A stretch of DNA of 9,379 nucleotides from JAQGMO01 sp050954505 (GTDB taxonomy: Bacteria; Pseudomonadota; Gammaproteobacteria; Burkholderiales; Burkholderiaceae_D): the NCBI GenBank assembly GCA_050954505.1, contig JBPBPY010000177.1, positions 1 through 9,379 of the forward strand, in the 5' to 3' direction. The translations under genes and the position numbers were made by a program. Positions within the stretch are counted from its first letter, which is position 1; each line of letters begins with the position of its first letter. The notes below the pieces were generated by a model. That model ran no database searches, was not told the origin of the DNA, and saw only the letters and a program-made list of their open reading frames with translations. Positions 1 through 5,827 of the stretch are shown here, piece after piece.

Positions 1-249
1 CGCGATGTGATCATTCCCCATGCCGCCATCACCAGTTATCTTGAAGCTTGCAGCCATGCCCGGTCCTTGACCTACCGTGTGATCGAAGGCGCCGATCACG
101 GGCTGTCGGACCACAACAGCCAGCAAGCCTATACCGCACTGCTGCAAAGCTGGCTGACGGAAATGGTGTTCGGACCGCATGGCAAGAACCTCAGCATTCC
201 ATTGCCAAGTGCAACGCCATTGCCGCACGATCCGGAGCGGCCCGACTGA
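1..249 (+). CDS. Alpha/beta hydrolase, C-terminal fragment (5' end outside window)
   Basis: The open frame enters from the left edge in frame 1 and stops at TGA 247-249, giving the last 82 residues. The visible part fits the end of an alpha/beta-hydrolase fold. An Asp in the context RDVIIPH (residue 2 of the fragment) sits where the family's acid residue lies, followed by an amphipathic stretch. Then comes EGADHGLS, where His33 would be the catalytic histidine, and a final helix (QQAYTALLQSWLTEM). The nucleophile elbow (GxSxG) lies outside the window, so substrate and subfamily cannot be judged. The last 25 or so residues are Pro-rich and probably a disordered tail. The gene converges on the NYN gene with only 64 bp between the two stops. 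That gap holds two short perfect inverted repeats (252-266 and 292-306) but no T-tract, so no clear terminator. The assignment to the fold is fairly secure; any finer function is unknown. Confidence 0.75.
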   Translation, partial: RDVIIPHAAITSYLEACSHARSLTYRVIEGADHGLSDHNSQQAYTALLQSWLTEMVFGPHGKNLSIPLPSATPLPHDPERPD

Positions 250-313
250 CGCTGCAAGGTTTGCAGGCTGGCCGGGAACCGCTCTTTTGCTGCCAGTATT
301 GCTGGCTCCAGAC

Positions 314-2215
314 TCAGGCTTCGTCGGCCACAGCCTTCTTGGCCGCAGGCCGGCGTGGCTTGCGTGCCGGCTTGGCGGCTTCTTCCGAATCCAAGGCCGC
401 CGGGCTTTGGGTTTCTGCATCGGCACTGGCGGTCTTCTTCGCGCTGCCACGCGGGCGGCGCTTCGGTGCCGCATCGGCTTGCGTGGTCTCCATCGGCAAA
501 CTGGCTTGCGCTGGGGCAGCGCCATTTGACGATGGCACTGGTGCCGGCGAACTTGCCTGGATCTCTGGCGCTGGTGCCGAAGCCCGTGGCTCTGGCGCCG
601 CCATGACTTCCACATTCGCTGAAGCGGGCAGATTGTTTTCCGCTTGCGCGCCGGACGGCATATCGTTGCGTGCCTGCGCAGGCGCTGGGCCCGAGGCCGG
701 GCGGCGTGGTGGCTGGCCTGGACGGCCCGACGGGGCAGGGCGCGGGCTGGCAAAGCGGTCTTGCACCGGTGGGCGGCGCGGGTCTGGGCGTCCCGAAGCC
801 CTGGCGACTTGTGTCTTGCCTGGTTTGCCGCCTTGCTTGGCGCTGCGGGCATTCGGTTGCGGACGGTTCTTGCCGTGGCCGGCCAGCATGCCGGAGGCGA
901 TCAGCGCTGCGGCATCGGCGGCGTCGAGTTCGGCCTGCAATGGATCGTAGTCGTCGTCACTGGCAGCCTGGACCGGTTTGACCGGCTCTGGCTGGTGTTC
1001 GTCTTCTGCCGCGACGGCGAGCGCAGCAGCAGGCTGGCTCTGTACATTGGCGCGCAAAGGCGGCGCGGAAACCGCTGCGGTGTCCGGGAAACGGCTGCCG
1101 CGGTTGTTGCGTGGATAACGGCCATTGCGGCGCGGTGCTTGTTGTTCGGCATCAGGCTGCACGGCATTGCCGTTGCCGTTGCCGTTGCCATTTTGCGCCG
1201 TACTTGCCGGCTCGGCGTTTTGTTCGCCCGCCGGTGCGGTTTCGGCTTCATCTGCTTGCTGCGTTTCTGCCGTTTGCGCGCTGTGCGAAGTGTGCGCCGT
1301 TGGCGCCATTTCCGGCGTCGCCGGTGTCTGCGTCAGCAAGGCGATTTCAACTGCGGCCGGCACGGCTGCGGTATCTTCCACCGCGCCATTACGGTGATTG
1401 CGATAGACAAACGCACCGGACTTGTCGTCGCGGCCAATGTCGAGCAAACCACGCTGCTGTGCTTCTTCCAGCAAATTGCCGAAGGTGCGGAAACCGAAAT
1501 ACACTTCATTGAAGTCGGGACGGCGGCGCTTGATGGCTTGCTTCAAGGCCGAAGCCCAGATCTTGCCGCCATCGCCGCGTTCGGTCATCAGCGCATCGAA
1601 GGTCTCGGCGACGATTTCAATGGCCATGCTCTTGCGCGTTTCCAGGTCTTCCTTCGGCTTGCGTTCTTCGCCGGCCACTTCAGACTGGCGGCGCGGCGTC
1701 GGCGCGCGCTTTTCACGCGAGGCGGCAGTGCGGCGGCTCTCACGCACCAGGTCATCGATGAAGATGAATTCGTCGCAGTTTGCGACCAGCAGATCGGAGG
1801 TCGAATTCTTTACACCCACGCCAATGACGTACTTGGCGTTTTCGCGCAGCTTGGAGACCAGTGGTGAAAAGTCGGAGTCGCCGCTGATGATGACGAACGT
1901 ATTCACGTGCGCTTTGGTGTAGCAGAGATCGAGCGCGTCGACCACCATGCGGATGTCGGCCGAGTTCTTGCCCGAGACGCGTACATGGGGAATTTCAATC
2001 AGTTCGAACGATGCCTCATGCATCTTGCCCTTGAATTCCTTGTAGCGGTCCCAGTCGCAATAGGCTTTCTTGACCACGATGCTGCCCTTGAGCAGCAGGC
2101 GTTCGAGCACTGGTTTGATGTCGAAACGATCGTAGTTTGCATCACGCACACCGAGTGCGACGTTTTCAAAATCACAGTACAGCGCCATGCTGATATTGTC
2201 GTTGGGTGCGGCCAT
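314..2215 (-). CDS. NYN-domain (PIN-like) predicted RNase with OST-HTH/LOTUS domain and long disordered tail
   Basis: 633 residues, ATG at 2213-2215. Residues about 8-158 form a NYN domain (DUF88/LabA-like, PIN-fold nuclease superfamily). The acidic residues expected at the metal site are visible: D15 in YCDFEN with N18, D87 in NSADIRM, D93, and D113/D115 in SGDSDFSPL. Residues about 190-275 match an OST-HTH/LOTUS domain (KIWASALKQAIKRRRPDF, then FGNLLEEAQQRGLL). That is a winged-helix-like RNA-binding fold, reported in other proteins to favour G-rich or G-quadruplex RNA. From about 276 to 633 the protein is low complexity. It has Ala/Pro/Gln/Glu-rich blocks, an Asn-Gly run at 341-350, an Arg-rich patch (361-375), Arg/Pro-rich segments (470-510) and an Ala/Lys-rich end (PAKKA-like). 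This tail is probably disordered and may bind RNA or partners. A cytoplasmic single-stranded RNA processing role is inferred, with no substrate known. Long opposite-strand frames over the tail are composition shadows. No T-tract terminator is seen after the stop. Confidence 0.88.
   Translation of the reverse strand: MAAPNDNISMALYCDFENVALGVRDANYDRFDIKPVLERLLLKGSIVVKKAYCDWDRYKEFKGKMHEASFELIEIPHVRVSGKNSADIRMVVDALDLCYTKAHVNTFVIISGDSDFSPLVSKLRENAKYVIGVGVKNSTSDLLVANCDEFIFIDDLVRESRRTAASREKRAPTPRRQSEVAGEERKPKEDLETRKSMAIEIVAETFDALMTERGDGGKIWASALKQAIKRRRPDFNEVYFGFRTFGNLLEEAQQRGLLDIGRDDKSGAFVYRNHRNGAVEDTAAVPAAVEIALLTQTPATPEMAPTAHTSHSAQTAETQQADEAETAPAGEQNAEPASTAQNGNGNGNGNAVQPDAEQQAPRRNGRYPRNNRGSRFPDTAAVSAPPLRANVQSQPAAALAVAAEDEHQPEPVKPVQAASDDDYDPLQAELDAADAAALIASGMLAGHGKNRPQPNARSAKQGGKPGKTQVARASGRPDPRRPPVQDRFASPRPAPSGRPGQPPRRPASGPAPAQARNDMPSGAQAENNLPASANVEVMAAPEPRASAPAPEIQASSPAPVPSSNGAAPAQASLPMETTQADAAPKRRPRGSAKKTASADAETQSPAALDSEEAAKPARKPRRPAAKKAVADEA
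1169..1192 (-). repeat. In-frame hexamer tandem repeat inside the NYN gene
   Basis: The hexamer GCCGTT occurs three times in a row on the plus strand (1169-1186), followed by the variant GCCATT (1187-1192) and preceded by a near copy (1163-1168). On the coding strand it encodes the alternating Asn-Gly run at residues 341-350 of the NYN protein. Gain or loss of one unit would add or remove an Asn-Gly pair without shifting the frame, so it is a possible length-variable spot in the disordered tail. The run is short, so the slippage rate may be low. Confidence 0.7.
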
Positions 2216-2326
2216 GGATTGAAGCTTTCAGATGTTGGGGGCTTGGCGTTGGACGCTTTGCGGGAGGCACATAAAGAGGTGCGGAGGCGGTAGCCGTGGC
2301 GCTGCTGCTGCACGGTCGCGCTGGGT

Positions 2327-2357
2327 AGTATACAGGATTGTGTTCTGGTGGCATCAA
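2327..2357 (-). promoter_or_regulatory. Candidate sigma-70 promoter of the NYN gene
   Basis: Read on the minus strand, a -35-like TTGATG (2352-2357) is followed after 19 bp by TATACT (2327-2332), which matches the -10 consensus at five of six positions. The predicted transcript start near 2320 would give a leader of about 105 nt. The spacer is longer than ideal, so the call is tentative. A perfect 13-nt palindrome at 2391-2403 lies just upstream and could be a regulator site. Confidence 0.3.
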
Positions 2358-2666
2358 TGTCACGTCTGCAGGAAGAACACATGCGGGCGTTTCGACAGTC
2401 GAAGCAAGCGAGCACAAAGCTGGCCTTGGACATGTTCGGGATGTGCATAATCCCCCTTGCATGCCTTCAGACTTGCTATCTTACATGGCGAAGTTGTTCA
2501 GCAGGATGGAGTTGAACGCAAAAACAACATTGATCAAAGTGGGAAGTCTTTTGCATGCTGCACCCAGCATGGGTTTTATCGACCTGGCGATGCCGGATCG
2601 CTGGACAGGATTGCCGGCGTCGAGCCAGGCGTCCGGGCGCTTTCGAACCTCAGCGCTGGTGGTAAA

Positions 2667-2700
2667 ACGCCTGCGGCAGTGGCTTCACTGCAGCAGGCGT
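2667..2700 (-). terminator. Rho-independent terminator of leuA
   Basis: Arms 2667-2681 and 2686-2700 pair over 15 bp with one mismatch around a 4-nt loop. On the minus strand the hairpin is followed directly by TTTT (2667-2664), then ACC. It sits 92 nt past the leuA stop in the right orientation. The T-tract is short, but the stem is long and GC-rich. On the plus strand no T-tract follows, so it is read as one-directional. Confidence 0.65.
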
Positions 2701-2792
2701 CATCGTCGATACCATCCAAAACATGTCTACATTACAGCTGACATAGCTGTTGCAACCATAGTAACGCTATCGACCAGGTGTCGATTGGCTTC

Positions 2793-4499
2793 TTACGCAG
2801 CCACCACAGCAGCAACCGCCACCGCTTCGCTGATTTCCACTTCCCGCGCCAGCTGGCGGTTCAAGGCGCTCAGCACTGCCTTGAACGAGGCCGTGACGAT
2901 GTTGGCGTCGATGCCCACGCCAAACAGGGTCGGGCCATTGTCCAGGCGCAGTTCGACATAGCTGGCGGCCTTGGCGTCGGCGCCGGAACCGATCGCATGC
3001 TCGTGGTAGTCCATCAATCGAATGTCGAGGCCAAGCGCCGAGACGAAGGCATCGATGGGGCCATTGCCGGCGCCTTGCAGCGTGACCGGCTTGGCGTCGC
3101 GCAGCAGGGCGACATCGATTTGCACCGGGTTTTCGCGTTCGGTATCTTCCATCATCCGGTGCGCCGTGTAGGCATACGGGGTTTGCTGGTCGAGGTATTC
3201 GCTTTTGAAGATGCGGTAGATGTCGGCGCCGGCGATTTCCTTGCCGGAGGCGTCGGCTTCCTTTTGCACGGCGCGGGAAAACTCGATTTGCAGGCGGCGC
3301 GGCAGCGAGAGGCCATATTCGGTTTCGAGCAGGTAGGCCATGCCGCCCTTGCCGGACTGGCTGTTGATGCGGATGACGGCATCATAGTTGCGGCCGAGGT
3401 CGGCGGGGTCGATCGGCAGATACGGCACTTCCCAGATCGCGTCGGCCTTTTGCAGGGCGAAGCCTTTCTTGATGGCGTCCTGGTGTGAACCGGAAAAGGC
3501 GGTGAAGACCAGGTCGCCGACGTAGGGATGGCGTGGGTGCACGGGGATCTGGTTGCATTCTTCCACCACCTTGCGCACTTCATCGATGTCGGAAAAATCG
3601 AGACCGGGGTTGACGCCCTGGGTGTACAAATTGAGTGCCAGGGTCACAAGGTCGACATTGCCTGTGCGTTCTCCATTGCCGAACAGGCAGCCTTCGACGC
3701 GGTCGGCGCCGGCCATGACGGCGAGTTCGGCGGAGGCAACCGCAGTACCGCGGTCATTGTGGGGATGGACACTGATGAGGACCGATTCACGGCGGGCAAG
3801 ATTGCGGTGCATCCATTCGATCTGGTCGGCATACACATTCGGCGTGCTGCTTTCGACCGTTGATGGCAAATTGAAGATCAGCTTGGCGGCAGGCGTTGGT
3901 TGCCAGACTTCGGAGACGGCGTCGCAGATTTCCTTGGAAAAATCGAGTTCGGTGAGGCTGAACGATTCCGGTGAATATTCAAAGCGCCATTCGGTTTGGG
4001 GCAATTGATCGGTGAGTTGTTTCACCAGTCGGGTGCCGCTCACGGCAATTTCCTTGATCTGTTCGCGCGTCATGTTGAAGACGATCTTGCGAAATGCGGG
4101 TGCGACCGAGTTATACAGGTGGATGATGGCGCGCTTGGCGCCGGTGACCGATTCAACGGTTCGGCGGATCAGTTCTTCACGCGACTGGGTGAGGACAATG
4201 ATGGTAACGTCATCGGGAATGCGGTTTTCTTCGACCAGCTTGCGTACGAAGTCGAAATCGGTTTGCGAAGCGGAAGGAAATCCGACTTCGATTTCCTTGA
4301 TGCCGGTTTTGATGAGCAGATCGAAAAATTTGAGTTTGCGTTCGGCGCTCATGGGTTCGATGAGCGCCTGGTTACCGTCGCGTAAATCGGTGCTCATCCA
4401 GATTGGTGGTTTGTCGATGATCTGGTCGGGCCAGGTACGGTCGGTCAACGCGACTGGGGGAAATGGACGGTATTTGCTGGCCGGGTTCTTGAGCATCAT
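2793..4499 (-). CDS. leuA: 2-isopropylmalate synthase (EC 2.3.3.13), type-2 family
   Basis: 568 residues, the first committed step of leucine synthesis: acetyl-CoA plus 2-oxoisovalerate gives 2-isopropylmalate in the cytoplasm. The catalytic TIM-barrel signature is seen at STDLRDGNQAL (residues 36-46, with R40 and metal ligand D41). The second metal site is HPHNDRG (H245, H247, N249), followed by the loop GNGERTGN (274-281). A linker leads to the C-terminal allosteric domain, where leucine feedback acts in this family. It includes GAGNGPIDAFVSAL (476-489) and a FGVGIDANI...ASFKAVLSALNR block (526-548). Length and motifs fit the longer actinobacterial-type LeuA family (TIGR00970 type) rather than the E. 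coli type. The start is the first of two ATGs: minus-strand AAGGA (4506-4510) lies 6 nt before it. The gene stands alone, with no ilv or other leu gene beside it, so it likely has its own control. The Ala/Val-rich last ten residues are probably a flexible tail. Confidence 0.97.
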   Translation of the reverse strand: MMLKNPASKYRPFPPVALTDRTWPDQIIDKPPIWMSTDLRDGNQALIEPMSAERKLKFFDLLIKTGIKEIEVGFPSASQTDFDFVRKLVEENRIPDDVTIIVLTQSREELIRRTVESVTGAKRAIIHLYNSVAPAFRKIVFNMTREQIKEIAVSGTRLVKQLTDQLPQTEWRFEYSPESFSLTELDFSKEICDAVSEVWQPTPAAKLIFNLPSTVESSTPNVYADQIEWMHRNLARRESVLISVHPHNDRGTAVASAELAVMAGADRVEGCLFGNGERTGNVDLVTLALNLYTQGVNPGLDFSDIDEVRKVVEECNQIPVHPRHPYVGDLVFTAFSGSHQDAIKKGFALQKADAIWEVPYLPIDPADLGRNYDAVIRINSQSGKGGMAYLLETEYGLSLPRRLQIEFSRAVQKEADASGKEIAGADIYRIFKSEYLDQQTPYAYTAHRMMEDTERENPVQIDVALLRDAKPVTLQGAGNGPIDAFVSALGLDIRLMDYHEHAIGSGADAKAASYVELRLDNGPTLFGVGIDANIVTASFKAVLSALNRQLAREVEISEAVAVAAVVAA

Positions 4500-4602
4500 G
4501 ATAAGTCCTTTGAAGACAGCGCTGCCGTTGGCATCGCTTTGAAACTGATAATTGGGGAATGTGTGTTGTGTGGCGGGCAGGCTGCCGGGCGGCCACGAAA
4601 CA

Positions 4603-4788
4603 CTAGGCCAGGCAACCGATCGGTAGCGATAGCTTCAGAATACCCGCGGCATGCAGGGCGACAGCGCGGTCGTTTGCAGCGGAGGGGAGTGGAAGCGCGT
4701 TGAAATGCTTGGCGTGAGACATTTTCAATACTCGTTGGTGATCGGGAAAAGCTGTTTGTAGTGCTGGTTCCAGGTGATCAACAGTCAT
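4603..4788 (-). CDS. Possible small upstream ORF in the leuA leader (61 codons)
   Basis: An ATG-to-TAG frame lies inside the predicted leuA leader and ends 103 nt before the leuA start. Ten of the 61 residues are Leu, several using CTA, CTT or CTC codons that the neighbouring genes seldom use, and the end reads ILKLSLPIGCLA. Against it: there is no Shine-Dalgarno sequence before the ATG, third-position base use is mixed and unlike the flanking genes, and no hairpin plus U-run follows. I recognise no domain. It could be a translated leader peptide or simply chance; chance is more likely. Confidence 0.15.
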   Translation of the reverse strand: MTVDHLEPALQTAFPDHQRVLKMSHAKHFNALPLPSAANDRAVALHAAGILKLSLPIGCLA

Positions 4789-4905
4789 TCATCACATCGA
4801 ACAGGGGATGGCCGCTCAGGAAAAGCGGCGTAGTCGTAGCGCTGCGGGCTGGTTGCCGCAGGACAAGATTTGTTGGTTCGATGGCGTTGTGCGTGATATG
4901 AATGA

Positions 4906-4935
4906 ACTGTAGGGGAGAAAGTCGGGGTGTGTCAA
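4906..4935 (-). promoter_or_regulatory. Candidate sigma-70 promoter of leuA
   Basis: On the minus strand a perfect -35 box TTGACA (4930-4935) is followed after 18 bp by TACAGT (4906-4911), four of six matches to TATAAT. Transcription would start near 4899 and give leuA a 5' leader of about 400 nt. The tandem palindromic repeats would then lie upstream of the promoter, not in the leader. A closer promoter with weaker boxes cannot be excluded. Confidence 0.5.
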
Positions 4936-5026
4936 GAAAAAACAGGGCGCTGGGGCAATTGCTAATTTCTTTAACTTGTATTGCCGGGAGTCGTTGCTGG
5001 TGCTACTGCTATCTGCGCTGCGATCT

Positions 5027-5158
5027 GCTTCGGCAGAGGGTATGGAGGCAGAGGCTGGCACTATTTCCGGCACAGCGCAGTCGTGCCTCCAATGTCGCTG
5101 TGCCGGCAACAGCGCCAGCCTCTGCCATTTACTTCACGGACTTTGTTCGTATTATTGC
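5027..5158. repeat. Palindromic intergenic element, copy 1 (132 bp)
   Basis: This is the first of two tandem copies, about 90% identical (119 of 132 positions) and of equal length. The core is an 80-nt nested palindrome. The outer 13-bp arms 5047-5059 and 5114-5126 pair perfectly. A symmetric 7x7 internal loop follows, then a perfect 11-bp inner stem (5067-5077 with 5096-5106) and an 18-nt apical loop (5078-5095). At the left edge is a small hairpin with a C(TTCG)G tetraloop (5024-5037). The layout recalls ERIC-like intergenic palindromes, but the sequence is not ERIC as I know it. No ribosome binding site or consistent protein frame runs through both copies (the offset is 181 bp, not a multiple of 3). 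Confidence 0.85.
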
Positions 5159-5207
5159 CTTGTTGTCATATTTTTGAATCGAGTGATTTGAATCGCCAAT
5201 TCTTGCG

Positions 5208-5339
5208 GCTTCGGCAAATGGTACGGCGGCAGAGACTGGCACTATTGCCGGCGCAGTGCAGTCGTGCCTCCAATGTCACTGCGCCGGCAACAGCGCCAGC
5301 CTCTGCCATTTACTTCACGGACTCCGTTCGTATTAGTGC
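5208..5339. repeat. Palindromic intergenic element, copy 2 (132 bp)
   Basis: The second copy lies 49 bp after the first. Outer arms are 5228-5240 and 5295-5307, with one change (A5235 opposite C5300) that becomes a U.G wobble only if the minus strand is transcribed. The inner stem 5248-5258 with 5277-5287 is again perfect although four bases differ from copy 1: A-T becomes G-C (5253/5282) and C-G becomes T-A (5257/5278). G5247-C5288 adds a twelfth pair. The 18-nt apical loop (5259-5276) is identical to copy 1. On the minus strand this copy begins 57 nt past the stop of the helix-hairpin-helix gene, so it could form the 3' end structure of that mRNA. No T-tract follows. Confidence 0.85.
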
Positions 5340-5396
5340 TGTATGACTTTTATACTTTGCCGATTTTTGCCGTTACCCTTTGCCGCTGGTATTTGT

Positions 5397-5753
5397 TTAT
5401 TTCTTTACAGCTTGTTTGGCAACGATACTGTCCTTGATGCCGTCATATACGGCTTGAGTCAGCACTTTCTTGCTGACCAATTCATCTTTGCGCTTGTAAG
5501 GACGGGCCTTGACGATGGCGGCGGAGCGAGCTGCACCGATCTGCGGCAGGGTGGCCAGGTCTTTCTGGCTGGCGGTGTTGAGGTCCATCGGCTCGGCCAT
5601 GGCGGTCTTGGCTGGCGTGGCTGCCGGCAGGGCGGTTGGCGTCGCGGACTTGGCTGGTGCTGCTACCTTGGCTTCGTCCTTGGCATGAGCGCCACCGGCC
5701 AGCAACAAGGCAAAGCTGGCGCCCGTCAGCAAGGTTTTGAGTAGTTTGATCAT
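5397..5753 (-). CDS. Small exported helix-hairpin-helix (ComEA-like) protein
   Basis: 118 residues from the ATG at 5751-5753. Residues 1-24 are a typical Sec signal peptide: MIKLLK, a hydrophobic core, then AHA before the likely cleavage after residue 24. Residues 25-55 are an Ala/Pro/Lys-rich linker. Residues about 57-113 form a double helix-hairpin-helix domain: DLNTASQKDLATLPQIG, then ARPYKRKDELVSKKV and a closing helix. This is the ComEA/HhH_3 type, whose members bind double-stranded DNA without sequence preference. In competence systems ComEA holds incoming DNA in the periplasm. Here no pilus or comEC gene is adjacent, so a role in DNA uptake is only an inference. The start is fixed by the AGGAG box and the signal peptide; an upstream in-frame ATG at 5810 would add 19 residues and bury the signal. 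The next gene, kup, is divergent. Confidence 0.88.
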   Translation of the reverse strand: MIKLLKTLLTGASFALLLAGGAHAKDEAKVAAPAKSATPTALPAATPAKTAMAEPMDLNTASQKDLATLPQIGAARSAAIVKARPYKRKDELVSKKVLTQAVYDGIKDSIVAKQAVKK

Positions 5754-5759
5754 TGCATG

Positions 5760-5764
5760 CTCCT
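5760..5764 (-). promoter_or_regulatory. Ribosome binding site fixing the HhH gene start
   Basis: Minus-strand AGGAG lies 6 nt before the ATG at 5751-5753. This selects the shorter reading that begins with the signal peptide. Confidence 0.85.
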
Positions 5765-5782
5765 GTGTTCGGATAGGGTGAT

Positions 5783-5827
5783 GGAGCAAGCGTATTTCCT
5801 TTTTGAACATATTTATGCGCTTGCTCC
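5783..5827. repeat. 10-bp inverted repeat upstream of the HhH gene
   Basis: GGAGCAAGCG (5783-5792) and its exact complement CGCTTGCTCC (5818-5827) flank a 25-nt AT-rich spacer. It ends 30 nt before the HhH start. It could be a repressor operator spanning the -10 region, or a 5'-UTR hairpin if transcription starts further upstream. No regulator family is recognised from the arms. Confidence 0.6.

Larger units (their letters stand above)
2216..2792. other. 577-bp gene-free region between leuA and the NYN gene
   Basis: Both flanking genes are on the minus strand, so this stretch is 3' of leuA and 5' of the NYN gene. It holds the leuA terminator candidate (2667-2700), a weak promoter candidate for the NYN gene (2327-2357) and a 13-nt palindrome TTCGACAGTCGAA (2391-2403) just upstream of that promoter. 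It also holds a 7-bp hairpin (2554-2560 with 2565-2571, loop CACC) and a 6-bp inverted repeat (2734-2739 with 2745-2750). Open frames of 94 residues (2457-2741, TTG start) and 207 residues (from 2338, running into leuA antisense) lack a ribosome binding site and any recognisable domain. I do not call them genes. The middle part, about 2405-2660, has no assigned role. Confidence 0.5.
4500..5396. other. 897-bp gene-free region upstream of leuA
   Basis: On the minus strand this is downstream of the helix-hairpin-helix gene and upstream of leuA. It contains three TTTGCCG heptamers just past the HhH stop (5356-5362, 5366-5372, 5379-5385), the tandem palindromic element (5027-5158 and 5208-5339) and the leuA promoter candidate (4906-4935). 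A predicted leuA leader of roughly 400 nt follows. In the leader are two perfect 6-bp hairpins (4842-4847 with 4856-4861; 4811-4816 with 4824-4829), a short open frame (4603-4788) and the palindrome ACCGATCGGT (4615-4624). I see no convincing attenuator, because no leader hairpin is followed by a U-run, and no riboswitch class that I recognise. Confidence 0.5.

Noticed and set aside
48..950. 300-codon plus-strand open frame antisense to the NYN tail
   Set aside because: It is Ala/Cys/Arg/Ser-rich with no domain and lies opposite the GC-rich low-complexity tail, where the opposite strand stays open by base composition. It also overlaps the end of the hydrolase gene.
644..1867. 407-codon plus-strand open frame antisense to the NYN gene
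   Set aside because: Same cause: a shadow of the NYN gene. The NYN and LOTUS motifs on the minus strand are clear, and this frame shows no motif or ribosome site.
2457..2741. 94-codon plus-strand frame starting at TTG
   Set aside because: No ribosome site or domain, and it reads through the terminator hairpin. Chance frame.
2338..2961. 207-codon plus-strand frame in the leuA-NYN gap
   Set aside because: It runs into leuA antisense, crosses the leuA terminator and shows no recognisable domain or Shine-Dalgarno sequence.
4575..4600. GTGGC...GCCAC structure in the leuA leader as an attenuator
   Set aside because: On the leuA strand it is followed by an A/C-rich stretch, not a U-run, and the inner pairing is short.
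5027..5339. CRISPR array or tandem riboswitch
   Set aside because: There are only two units, far longer than CRISPR repeats, with no cas gene. The elements lie upstream of the best leuA promoter and downstream of the HhH gene, so they are not placed as a leader riboswitch of leuA.
4902..5346. Plus-strand frames that translate both palindromic copies into similar peptides
   Set aside because: The similarity comes from the DNA repeat. The copies are offset by 181 bp, so they are read in different frames, and the differences include several amino-acid changes while preserving base pairing. The structure explains them better.
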